Part shown: in pieces, positions 51,263-60,041 of the stretch | Numbering within the stretch: the first letter of the stretch is position 1 | How the letters are laid out: every line of letters begins with the position of its first letter | Assembly: GCA_016706365.1 (NCBI GenBank) | Contig: JADJJU010000007.1 | Location: 1-64,000 of the forward strand | DNA length: 64,000 nt | Direction: 5' to 3' | DNA from: Saprospiraceae bacterium | GTDB taxonomy: Bacteria; Bacteroidota; Bacteroidia; Chitinophagales; Saprospiraceae | Position numbers and translations under genes: made by a program | The notes under the pieces: model-generated | What the model was told of the DNA's origin: nothing | The model's database searches: none | The model's input: the letters and a program-made list of their open reading frames with translations, nothing else

Positions 51263-52123
51263 ATGACAACTTTACAAAATAAAATTATTCTCGTTACTGG
51301 AGCAACAGGCAAGCAAGGCGGAGCAACAGCAAGAAAATTAATAAATGCGGGTGTTAAAGTCAGGGGCTTAACGAGAAAACCTGACGGCAATAGTGCAAAA
51401 GCACTTAGAAAACAAGGAATTGACATTGTAAAAGGCAACCTGAATGACATTGACTCACTTGACCAGGCAATGGAGGGAGTTTACGGAGTTTTCAGTGTGA
51501 CAAACTTTTGGGAGTTTGGGACAGGTAAGAAAGAAATAGTTCAAAATAAAAACCTGACTGACATTGCTAAAAAACACAACGTTCAACATTTCATTTTGGC
51601 TTCGATTGCTCGTTGCGACGACAATCCAAACTTAGCTCACTTCGTAACTAAATTTGAGTGTGAAAAATATATTCAAAGTTCAGGACTGCCTTACACTTTC
51701 CTTCGGGCTGTTTATTTTATGGACAATCTGGACCCAAAAGACCAGGGTGCAAGTTTTCATTGGGCTGTGCTTCCTGATATACTCGGCAAAAATACAACAC
51801 TTCAAATGATTGCAACAGCTGATATAGGATGGTTTGCTGCCAACGCTTTCCTACATTCGGAACAATATATAGGCAAAACACTGGATATTGCAGGTGACGA
51901 AGTTACTTACCCTCAACTTTTTAATGCTTATAAAAAGGTATTTAATGCAGAACCTAAAAAATCAAACTTCATGAAATTTATATTGATGAATTTGATGGCT
52001 GAAATCAGGAAGATGATGAATTGGTATCGTGAGCCGAGATTCAAAGCGGACATCAAACATCTAAGAACAATTCACCCTGCATTGACCGGAATTGAAGACT
52101 TCTTCCAACAATTTAAAAGGTAA
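51263..52123 (+). CDS. NmrA-like NAD(P)-binding protein
   Basis: 286 aa, intact. The Rossmann start IILVTGATGKQGGATARKL has the GxxGxxG of NmrA/atypical short-chain dehydrogenases. The later YxxxK is absent, as in NmrA proteins that sense NAD(P) rather than catalyse. VYGVFSVTNFWE and FEDFF-like ends are family features. Could be a redox sensor or reductase; no regulator partner is adjacent. Confidence 0.85.
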   Translation: MTTLQNKIILVTGATGKQGGATARKLINAGVKVRGLTRKPDGNSAKALRKQGIDIVKGNLNDIDSLDQAMEGVYGVFSVTNFWEFGTGKKEIVQNKNLTDIAKKHNVQHFILASIARCDDNPNLAHFVTKFECEKYIQSSGLPYTFLRAVYFMDNLDPKDQGASFHWAVLPDILGKNTTLQMIATADIGWFAANAFLHSEQYIGKTLDIAGDEVTYPQLFNAYKKVFNAEPKKSNFMKFILMNLMAEIRKMMNWYREPRFKADIKHLRTIHPALTGIEDFFQQFKR

Positions 52124-52286
52124 ATTTAATCGAATCTGGACAGGTGATTATGTTGATCAGTATCAGGGCAAAAACAATTGGAATGCGACAAAGAAAAAAT
52201 GACAAAATATTTTCACTAAAAAAGCATTATTAAATGCCTGAACAATCGATTCTTAGATCCGAATCTAATAATTACTAATAATTAAC

Positions 52287-52713
52287 ATTAGAAAAGTAAT
52301 ATTAGGGCTCGCTGTCAGTTTAGACGGTTTTATAGGAGGTCCAAATGGAGAATATGACAGTTGTCTGTTTGATCAGGACTACGGTATGCCGGACTTTAAG
52401 AGACAAATTGATGCAGTTTTTGTAGGTCGAAAGACTTATGAAATGTTGCTCGGGATAGATGCCGACACAAGTGGAATGCCCCAAATAGAAGAATATATTT
52501 TTCCAACACGCAGGGCTGACATGTTCATTAATGAATCTGAAAATAGTAGGCGAAGTTCATCTTTCAGTATAGCCAATATTACTCGGAGCAGGCAAACCCC
52601 ATTTTCGGCATATATCTGATCGTATAAGCTTAAAACTTATTGACACAAAATCTTATTCGACAGAACTCGTTTCTATGAAATATAGCTTAATTGATGAACG
52701 GAAAATAGATTAA
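52287..52713 (+). pseudogene. Dihydrofolate reductase-like (RibD C-terminal) protein, decayed
   Basis: The frame from ATT 52287 reads RKVILGLAVSLDGFIGGPNG, FVGRKTYEMLLG to QIEEYIFPT, the N-terminal half of DHFR/RibD_C proteins. The start ATG appears changed to ATT. About 50 central residues are missing; the C-terminus then resumes in another frame (VGEVHLSV, TAG, PILLGAGKPHFR, LKLIDTKSYSTELVSMKYSL) to 52713. Start loss, internal deletion and nonsense together make this a true pseudogene, independent of any homopolymer error. Confidence 0.8.
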
Positions 52714-52755
52714 GCATCGGAATAATCTTAACACTTGATATAATACATATATTCG

Positions 52756-53180
52756 ATGCTAAAATTTATATTAATAACAATGCTCTGTTTGGCTACAGCC
52801 ATGACTCTTTCACAAAAGCAAATCGAATCAGGAATAAGACATACAGACAAAGGGGACTGATTTTAGATTCAATTTTTCCCATAGACAACATTACCAGTAT
52901 AAAAGTAACTAATTACAGCGGTACACATACTTTGACAAAAAAGGAATTGACAATTATAAAAGGATATCTTAAACAAGCAAAATATGCGGGTGGGCTCTCA
53001 ATTAAACCAGGACACATAACTCTTGACATAGAGCTTAAAGACAACACGGTTCTTAAATCAGGCTTTGTTTATGCTTCGACCGGGAGTATACATTTTGATG
53101 GTGGGATTGATAAGTTCAACCGGAGATTAATCGGTACATTTTACTTGCCAACAAAGCTAAATTTTGACAATTACAAATAG
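52756..53180 (+). CDS. Secreted small protein of unknown function, one-base frameshift
   Basis: About 142 aa after repair. Signal peptide (MLKFILITMLCLATAMTLSQ) then, after a missing A near 52843-52850, RGLILDSIFPIDNITSIKV, TLTKKELTIIKGYLKQAKYA, and VYASTGSIHFDGGIDKFNRR to NFDNYK. I know this as a recurrent Bacteroidota hypothetical with no assigned role. Confidence 0.6.
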
Positions 53181-53523
53181 CCAAACTCGAAAATCCACAA
53201 TCATTAATCCTTAAGGACGAATTGGTGAACGGAATATAGATGACCAATTCTTCACAAACATCCATAGTTACATCGCATCAATATCACCAGTGCACAGAAT
53301 GATTCCAAAGCTTTAATTAATCTGGCTTATGGTAAAATAACTCTGGTTTATGACCATATGACTTCTAAGATTGATTATAATATAGAATCGTGTGGGTATT
53401 CCTGAATTTTGATATTTGTCTTCACTATACAATATTCCTTATTGCAGTCATTTATCTCCGGCATATGGCAATGGTGTTGATTACACACACAAAAATAGTA
53501 TATTTGTTTTCAACACTTTCCAT
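53181..53523. other. Intergenic, no gene seen
   Basis: About 340 bp. An open frame extends upstream of ATG 53524 to about 53416 but lacks resemblance to any family and is probably not translated. No convincing promoter or remnant was found. Confidence 0.4.
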
Positions 53524-53978
53524 ATGAAAGCAGAAGGCAAAACTGTGAATGATATTTTATTAAACCTTCCCGGAGACAGACTTGAACCGTTTAATAAGCT
53601 ACACGATGTAATTGTAAAAAACCTGCCCAAAGGATTTGAACCGGCAATAAGTTATGGTGGCTTGGGTTATGTGGTGCCGCATAAACTTTACCCCGCAGGT
53701 TACCATTGCAAGCCTGAAGAGCCACTGCCTTTTGCCGGTCTTGCTTCGCAAAAGGGTCTATTAATTTTTACCACATGGGAATTTATAGCGATCCTGCATT
53801 AATGAATTGGTTTGTATCTGAATATCCGAAACACAGTAAGCAAAAACTGGACATGGGAAAAAGTTGCGTCCGCTTTAAGAAGATGGATGAAATACCATAT
53901 GAGCTGGTAGGTGAATTGATGAAAAAAATAAGTGTAAAAGAGTGGATACATGTTTATGAAACCAACATGAAAAAATAG
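53524..53978 (+). CDS. DUF1801 (YdhG-like) protein, one-base frameshift
   Basis: About 151 aa after repair. KTVNDILLNLPGDRLEPFNKLHDVI and ISYGGLGYVVPHKLYPAGYH belong to the DUF1801 fold; one A is missing near 53753 so that the end reads KGSINFYHMGIYSDPALMNWF after repair and continues to ETNMKK. One of three DUF1801 proteins in the window. A membrane protein starts 3 bp after its stop. Confidence 0.75.
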
Positions 53979-53981
53979 ACC

Positions 53982-54371
53982 GTGAAACAATACATTGTTT
54001 TAAAATTAATTGGATTGGCCATATTGGTTATGATATTTTTAATTTTAATTTCATTCCTGGAAGTTGCAATATATTCTTATGTTATAAATCCCGGTCAGGA
54101 AGCCAGCGTTTATGAAGACCATGCCTTATCTTCTGCACCTTATATTTCTTGCATTTTTGGGTTTATATTCTTCTTTCTCATTGCAAGACATTGGAAGAAA
54201 AAGGGATATTCAAATGTTGCCAAACTAATTTTTCTTTTTCCACTCACTTATATACTGATGGATATAATGATTATTGTGGTAGCCGGAACCGTTGAATGGT
54301 CAAGTTTAATTTGGATTTTTATTTTCGCCAATGCAGCAAAATTTCTTGGCAGTTACTTAGGTATAAATTGA
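53982..54371 (+). CDS. Integral membrane protein, unknown function
   Basis: 129 aa from GTG 53982, 3 bp after the DUF1801 stop. Four membrane helices (about 8-30, 50-66, 80-100, 106-122) with a short HWKKKGYSN loop. GTG is chosen because the next ATG would remove half of helix 1. No family recognised. Confidence 0.65.
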   Translation: MKQYIVLKLIGLAILVMIFLILISFLEVAIYSYVINPGQEASVYEDHALSSAPYISCIFGFIFFFLIARHWKKKGYSNVAKLIFLFPLTYILMDIMIIVVAGTVEWSSLIWIFIFANAAKFLGSYLGIN

Positions 54372-54627
54372 CTAAATGATAGTTAAATGTTTTTGTTTGA
54401 CAATTTGAAATTTATGACATTCGACATAATCACAATTACGCGTCCATACTTCTCATGGTATTAGAGAGTTTTAAAATTCTGCATTTTAGCTTTGAAAAAA
54501 AATATTATAGAAAACCTGTTTAATACACCTCTTAGCATATCACTAAAATCTGAAAAGATACTGAGCTGAGTTTGTACTTCAACTCTTCCAAGAAAAATAG
54601 TTATAAGCAATTTTCAAACCATTTCAA

Positions 54628-55660
54628 ATGAAAAAGATATTCATTTTAGCATTGGTAAGCCTTTCAGGATGCTCAAAAAGGGAAATTTCTAATTGTGATG
54701 ATAACACTAGTTTGTACGAACAGGCAGATTTTCTGATAGGTGTAGCAATAAATTTGAATGAATATCAGAATAATCCCACCTACAGTTTTATTTCAGATAA
54801 GCAATTCAATAGTTTTACAGCTGAAAATATTTTTAAGGCTGAATATCTTCATCCCCTTGAGAATGTCTATGACTGGGAGGATGCAGATACATTTGTCGAA
54901 GCCAGTTTAAACCAAAATAAAAACATTCACGGTCATACAATAATTTGGCATCAACAATTACCCGATTGGATTAATGAGTTTAATGGAACCAGTCATGAAT
55001 GGGAAGGACTATTTAAAAACCACATTCAAACTATTGTATCCCATTTCAAAGGGAAAGTTGCTGCCTGGGATGTGGTAAATGAAGCATTTAATGAGGATGG
55101 AACCTTAAGAAATAGCATTTGGCTGGAAAAATTGGTTCTAATTATATTGAAAAGCTTTTATTCATGCCCATCAAGCTGACCCGGATGTCTTATTATTTTA
55201 CAATGATTTTAATCTCGAATCCAATCCCACTAAGCGAAATAGCGTGATCTCTTATCTCAATACACTAAGATTCCGAGGCGTAAAAATTGATGGAATTGGA
55301 TTGCAAATGCATGTTTCCCTTTATTCACCTGAAACTGCTCAAATTGCAGCTTCGTTTAAAGAAGTTGCCAATAATCATTACAAATTACATGTGTCAGAAC
55401 TTGATATATCACTAAATCCGGCTAAAAATATGTCCTTTCCTGACGAATCACTATTTGCGGAGCAAGCAGATTATTTAGGTAAAATTATATTGCATTACAA
55501 ACAAATTCCCAGCCCTTATCAATATGGAATAACTGTCTGGGGAGTAAGTGACCGTGACTCCTGGATTCCATCCTACTTCAACCGTGAAGATTATCCCTTA
55601 TTGTATGATAATAACTACAAACCTAAACCTGCATATTGCAGACTAATTGAAATTTTATGA
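54628..55660 (+). CDS. Glycoside hydrolase family 10 endo-beta-1,4-xylanase, lipoprotein, two frameshifts
   Basis: About 345 aa after repair. Lipobox SLSGC anchors it in the envelope. GH10 features: FTAENIFKAEYLHP, GHTIIWHQQLPDW, acid/base Glu in AAWDVVNEAFNE, then after two missing A's (A-runs near 55125 and 55151) IEKAFIHAHQADPDVLLFYNDFN, nucleophile Glu in LHVSELDIS and WGVSDRDSW. It should cleave xylan backbones to oligosaccharides. No SusCD pair or other xylan genes lie nearby. The stop overlaps the following ATG by 4 bp. Confidence 0.87.
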
Positions 55661-56115
55661 AACAAATTGTTTATATCATTATGTTGCTAATTTTGTCTCC
55701 AACACCAAAACTCTTAGCTCAGATCTCAATTGGTTACATTCCTTTTCAGTCTGTTTTAATCATAGCAACAGATACCGAAAAGTTAGTATGGGCAGACTTA
55801 AAGATGGAAACAAACACATTTGCCAGTAATCTAAATTTGGAGATATCGCCAAAAATTAACTTTAAGCGGAGGGATTGGGTAAATTATTATGCAGGTGTAG
55901 GTATAGGGGTTAACCCGGTTTATGCATTCTCTGAACTCTCATTGATCAATGGCTATTTTGTTGATTTTGGAGCAAGAATAAAGCCATTGGCAAAATTTAG
56001 AAACTTTCAAATTATTTTTGAAATTTCACCCTATGTAAACCAGGAATTTAAGAGTGGGAATATCAGAACCAGACTAGGAATAGCGTGGAATTATTTCAGG
56101 AGCAAGAAGTCATGA
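55657..56115 (+). CDS. Predicted small outer-membrane beta-barrel-like protein
   Basis: 152 aa. Signal peptide (IVYIIMLLILSPTPKLLAQ) followed by alternating polar/apolar strands (LNLEISPKINFKRRDWVNYY, GVGIGVNPVYAF, FQIIFEISPYV, RTRLGIAWNYF) of the type seen in small outer-membrane barrels. Co-transcribed with the xylanase (4-bp overlap). Function unknown. Confidence 0.65.
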   Translation: MKQIVYIIMLLILSPTPKLLAQISIGYIPFQSVLIIATDTEKLVWADLKMETNTFASNLNLEISPKINFKRRDWVNYYAGVGIGVNPVYAFSELSLINGYFVDFGARIKPLAKFRNFQIIFEISPYVNQEFKSGNIRTRLGIAWNYFRSKKS

Positions 56116-56193
56116 TTTGAATCAATAAAAAATCAATGATTAGTCCTGCATTCATTAGGTAATAGGTTGTATCAACTAAAAAATAATTGTGGC

Positions 56194-56682
56194 ATGAGTA
56201 CCAGAAGCAAAATCATATCAATCGTATTTTCGGGATATATTCTTCTTTCCTTCTATGTTTTTGGTGGTGGTATTGTAAATTCTCTGGTGGCTTACAGGAC
56301 ATGGCGTGCAGTGGGTGCAGATGAATTTCCTGCTTTTCACCAAATAGATAGTCAACTGATTATTCCCTTATTTGTAATTGTCTATTTATTATCCTTCCTA
56401 CCTCAAGTTTTATTATTTTGGTATCGACCGATGCCTATATCCAAATGGTTGGTAGGATTGGCATTATTTTTTAATTTAATAACCCTGATCTCTACTATTA
56501 CTGTTCAAATACCGATTCAGATTGAGCTGGATAAAAAATTTGATTTAGAATTAATTGAACAGCTTATATCAACCGACTTGATTTATAGAAGGATTCCTAT
56601 GTTATTATTGGCCATAATAAATTTTACGATGCTATATAAAGTTGTGAAGCATTCTGTTTATAATCCAAAACCTGGCATTTAA
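56194..56682 (+). CDS. DUF1772-like integral membrane protein
   Basis: 162 aa from ATG 56194. Four membrane helices; conserved-looking GGGIVNSLVAYRTWRAVGADEF, FHQIDSQLIIPLF and TVQIPIQIELDKKFD match the DUF1772/anthrone-oxygenase-like layout. Length is normal. Catalytic role unproven. Confidence 0.68.
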   Translation: MSTRSKIISIVFSGYILLSFYVFGGGIVNSLVAYRTWRAVGADEFPAFHQIDSQLIIPLFVIVYLLSFLPQVLLFWYRPMPISKWLVGLALFFNLITLISTITVQIPIQIELDKKFDLELIEQLISTDLIYRRIPMLLLAIINFTMLYKVVKHSVYNPKPGI

Positions 56683-56742
56683 ATAGATCCGGCATTGATA
56701 CCGGATATTAAAAGAATCTCATATAATCTACATTAAAAACTC

Positions 56743-57129
56743 ATGAAAACCGAATTTTTAAATACCATTCCAGTCCTGCCCAGTTTAAATGTTGCAAGAG
56801 ATGTTGACTGGTACCGGGAAAAAATGGGACTGGAAGTATTTTTTGCCGATAATATGTATGCAGTATTATTCAGGGAAAATCTTTGTTTGCATTTACAATG
56901 GCACGCTGATACAGAAGATGATCCACTATTGGGTGGCTCTGTCGTCCGGATTTCTGTTAAAAATATCCTTCCCTTATTTGAAGAATTTGTACAGAGAGGA
57001 GCTGTAACAACTAATAAATTCTTATCGAATACTGCCTGGAATACTAATGAATTTGGTTTTTACGACCTGAATAAAAATGCTATTTTCATCATGGAAGATG
57101 TTAAAAATGGAGACAAAGAGACTGCTTAA
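56743..57129 (+). CDS. VOC-family protein, bleomycin-resistance-like
   Basis: 128 aa. VARDVDWYREKMGLEVFFAD and the later FGFYDLNKNAIFIMED are the two half-motifs of bleomycin-binding VOC proteins. LCLHLQW provides a His in the binding cleft. These proteins sequester drugs or act on small substrates; specificity is unknown. Confidence 0.8.
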   Translation: MKTEFLNTIPVLPSLNVARDVDWYREKMGLEVFFADNMYAVLFRENLCLHLQWHADTEDDPLLGGSVVRISVKNILPLFEEFVQRGAVTTNKFLSNTAWNTNEFGFYDLNKNAIFIMEDVKNGDKETA

Positions 57130-57183
57130 TTTCACTTATTTTAAGTTGGGAATCATAACAAACTAAACTTTACTTTAAAATCA

Positions 57184-57812
57184 ATGCAGATGAATGGACC
57201 AGATAAAGACTCAATTTTTCCACTTGGGAATTATACGAGACTTTGCTTTTTAAAAATATCATTAAGAATCCAAACATTATAGTAGGCGACTACACCTATT
57301 ATGATGACTTCGAAAATGTGGAAAATTTCGAAAAAAATGTGAAGTATCATTTTGACTTTATTGGTGACAAACTGATCATTGGAAAATTCTGTATGATTGC
57401 TTCTGACGTTAAATTTATCATGAATGGGGCTAATCATTTAACGAACTCATTAACTTCTTACCCATTCACGATTTTTGGTAATGGCTGGGAATCCGCTATG
57501 GATGGAAAGTCATACCCACATAAAGGTGATATTATAGTAGGAAACGATGTTTGGATTGGATATAATGCAACTATTATGGCTGGAGTAACAATCGGAGATG
57601 GAGCCATTATTGCTGCCAATTCTACAATTGTAAAAGATGTTGCCCCCTATTCAATAATTGGTGGAAATCCTGCGGTCGAGATTAAAAAACGATTTTCGGA
57701 ACAGCAGATTTCAAAATTGTTGGCGCTTAAATGGTGGGATTGGGACATTGAGAAAATAACAAGAAATGTGATGTATTTGACAGATAATGAACTGGGTAAG
57801 CTTATTGATTAA
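57184..57812 (+). CDS. Vat/CatB-like xenobiotic O-acetyltransferase (hexapeptide repeat), one-base frameshift
   Basis: About 210 aa after repair. Left-handed beta-helix hexapeptide repeats: IIVGDYTYYDD, KLIIGKFCMIASDVKF, IIVGNDVWIGYNATIMAGV and IGDGAIIAANSTIV. The catalytic His lies in NGANHLT, and the family end WWDWDIEKI is intact. A missing A near 57255 separates MNGPDKDSIFPLGNYTRLCF from the body. The family acetylates streptogramin A or chloramphenicol; environmental members often have no shown drug activity. Alternative start ATG 57190. Confidence 0.83.
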
Positions 57813-57946
57813 ATTTATTCGTAACACATGAGATGTACCTGGGCTTCAGCAGAAAAAACCACCAATAGCTGAACAAAAACAACTAAAAGTAGTATCATTA
57901 CATCCATAAGTAGCTGAATAATTTTCAGTATGGGCCCCAGTCAAAA

Positions 57947-57954
57947 TAACTTTG
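57947..57954 (+). promoter_or_regulatory. Candidate -7 promoter element (TAACTTTG)
   Basis: TAACTTTG fits TAnnTTTG and is 22 bp before the ATG of the XRE-pentapeptide gene. A TTTT (57922-57925) 21 bp upstream is a weak match to the -33 TTTG. Confidence 0.45.
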
Positions 57955-57976
57955 CAGCATCAAAAACAAAAATAAA

Positions 57977-58867
57977 ATGATGCTTCAATCAAAATCTATT
58001 GGCAATAAAATTGCCGCTGCAAGAAAGAGAATCAATCTTTCACAAGCAGAACTAGCTGAGCAAATTTGCATCAGTTCACAGGCGGTAGGTAAATGGGAAC
58101 GCGGGGAATCAATGCCTGATATCAGTACCTTAAATCGGCTGGCCGAAATACTCGGTGTTGATCTCAACTATTTTTCTGATAAATTCCCATCTGTTAGTGT
58201 TGAGACTTCAATGCAGGATCATACTACTGAAACTGAGTCTTCCGATCAAGTAAAAAAGCGTTCTTGGGATATGTCCCGTGGGAACTGGGTGAATGCTGAC
58301 TTCTCAGGACTGAAGAACTTGCGGGAGAAATTTGGCTCTTCCAATATGAAGAATTGCAAGTTTATTGGCTCAGAAATGTCCGGCCTTGTCCTGAAAGCGA
58401 ATCATGTGGATGCCTGTGACTTTTCAAATTCAGATCTAAGTAGCAGTAAAATTCAGGCTTCACACCTGATCAACAACTTGTTTAAAGAGTGCTCCTTAAA
58501 AGCTGCACAATTTTCTTCAAGCCACATTCAAAACTGCAATTTCTTCCAGACAGATTTCACAGGAAGCACTTTTAAAACTTCATCATTTATTGGTAATATC
58601 ATCGAAGGATCTATTTGGAATGCGGCTTCTTTTATCTCTTCAGATATTTCTAATGTGGTTTTCGAAGGAAAAGTAGAGGACTGCTCTTTTGAATATTGTT
58701 CTTTTTCCAAAGTAACATTTAAAAATGCGACACTTAAAAACACATTCTTTAAATGCAGGTCTTTAAAACGTCTTCAGTTTATTGATTGTCAGGCTGATCG
58801 TATGACTTATGAATTTTTAAAAAATGGGAAGGCGGATTTGAAGGGTATCAGCTTAATTACAGAATAA
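57977..58867 (+). CDS. XRE-family regulator fused to pentapeptide-like repeats
   Basis: 296 aa, intact. The N-terminal HTH_3 domain (LSQAELAEQICISSQAVGKWERGE, PDISTLNRLAEILGVDLNYF) is followed by a linker and, from about residue 105, quadrilateral beta-helix repeats of the pentapeptide type (CDFSNSDLSSSKI, LKAAQFSSSHIQNCNFFQTDF, CSFEYCSFSKVTF). Pentapeptide proteins can mimic DNA or mediate contacts. Here the helix would be the effector or multimerisation part of a repressor. Start may be ATG 57980. Followed by DinB at 14 bp. Confidence 0.85.
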   Translation: MMLQSKSIGNKIAAARKRINLSQAELAEQICISSQAVGKWERGESMPDISTLNRLAEILGVDLNYFSDKFPSVSVETSMQDHTTETESSDQVKKRSWDMSRGNWVNADFSGLKNLREKFGSSNMKNCKFIGSEMSGLVLKANHVDACDFSNSDLSSSKIQASHLINNLFKECSLKAAQFSSSHIQNCNFFQTDFTGSTFKTSSFIGNIIEGSIWNAASFISSDISNVVFEGKVEDCSFEYCSFSKVTFKNATLKNTFFKCRSLKRLQFIDCQADRMTYEFLKNGKADLKGISLITE

Positions 58868-58880
58868 ACAAAGCTTGAAA

Positions 58881-59420
58881 ATGGACAATTCTTTAAAAGA
58901 AATATTATGGAATCAATTTGGAGCAAGTATTGATATGCTGATTAATGTAATTGCCAGCTCTCCGGAAGGCTATAATGAGAGCAACAAACGTTTTTATTAT
59001 ATTGCATATCACTCTGCCATATTTTTAGACTATTATCTGACGATTCCTCAAAATGACTTTTCCCAATTCTTGCCATTTACATTCAAAGAAAAAGATGTAA
59101 GACCGAAGGAAGCAATTGATGATTTAGTGCCTGACAAAATATATAGTAAACAAGAAATTATAGAATTTTTAAAACTAAGCCGTCTAAAATGCAGGGCGCT
59201 GATTGAATCTCTTAGCATAGAAAAGCTAACCGAAAGATTTAAAGCAGGAGATGATCCTAAGGACATGGACTATCCTATTTTGGAAATATTGTTGTACAAT
59301 ATGCGACACACCCAGCATCATGCAGCACAATTAAACATGTATATTCGCAATGATTTTGATCAACATATGGAATGGTCATTCAGAGCAGGTGATATTAATA
59401 ATGCAGACATCCTTAAATAA
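58881..59420 (+). CDS. DinB-family protein
   Basis: 179 aa from ATG 58881, a four-helix bundle with the DinB metal-binding His pattern: His in IAYHSAIFLDYYL and the pair in MRHTQHHAAQLNMYI. Role in most DinB-like proteins is unknown; some are thiol-dependent enzymes. It lies 14 bp after the XRE-pentapeptide gene and 24 bp before a DUF1801 gene, so the three may be one transcript. Confidence 0.8.
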   Translation: MDNSLKEILWNQFGASIDMLINVIASSPEGYNESNKRFYYIAYHSAIFLDYYLTIPQNDFSQFLPFTFKEKDVRPKEAIDDLVPDKIYSKQEIIEFLKLSRLKCRALIESLSIEKLTERFKAGDDPKDMDYPILEILLYNMRHTQHHAAQLNMYIRNDFDQHMEWSFRAGDINNADILK

Positions 59421-59443
59421 GTTTTCTTAAAGATTAATATGCA

Positions 59444-59881
59444 ATGGCAACAAAAAACAAGACAAACGAAACAGAAGTAAACGTAAAGGATTTCATTAAC
59501 TCCTACGTCGAAAATGAGCAAAAGAAGGTTGACAGCTTTCAGCTGATTGAGTTAATGACAAAATGGTCAGGCTTTGAACCCAAAATGTGGGGACCAACAA
59601 TTATTGGTTTTGGGAGTTATCATTACAAATATGCCAGTGGTCATGAAGGTGATATGCCCTTGCTTGGATTCTCACCCAGAAAGGCAGAATTTTCTTTGTA
59701 TGTTTTTTCCCCAACTGAGGAAAGTAAGCAATTACTGGATGAACTGGGTAAGTTTAAAATGGGTAAGGCTTGTATTTATGTAAAGAAACTTGATGATATC
59801 AACTTGCTGACGCTGGAAAAACTCAGCATGGAATCCATTAAATATCTGAATGAAAATGATGAATGTGGGTGCAGGGAGTAA
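59444..59881 (+). CDS. DUF1801 (YdhG-like) protein
   Basis: 145 aa, intact. VKDFINSYVENEQKKVDSFQL, MWGPTIIGFGSYHYKYASGHEGDMP and GKACIYVKKLDDINLLTLEKL are classic DUF1801 features. Ends with a Cys-rich tail (DECGCRE). The third member of the family in this window. Confidence 0.85.
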   Translation: MATKNKTNETEVNVKDFINSYVENEQKKVDSFQLIELMTKWSGFEPKMWGPTIIGFGSYHYKYASGHEGDMPLLGFSPRKAEFSLYVFSPTEESKQLLDELGKFKMGKACIYVKKLDDINLLTLEKLSMESIKYLNENDECGCRE

Positions 59882-60041
59882 TAATAAGGTTTTCAATATC
59901 CTTTGTTCTGCGAATCTAACATTATTAAATCTCCATTTGTAGCTCATCACGACTTATTTTACAGCTCAATTTCAGCACATTTTGAGCATGAATGTCCTTC
60001 ATTGCGAGCTACAAAAGTGGTTCAATGATGCGATTGATTTC

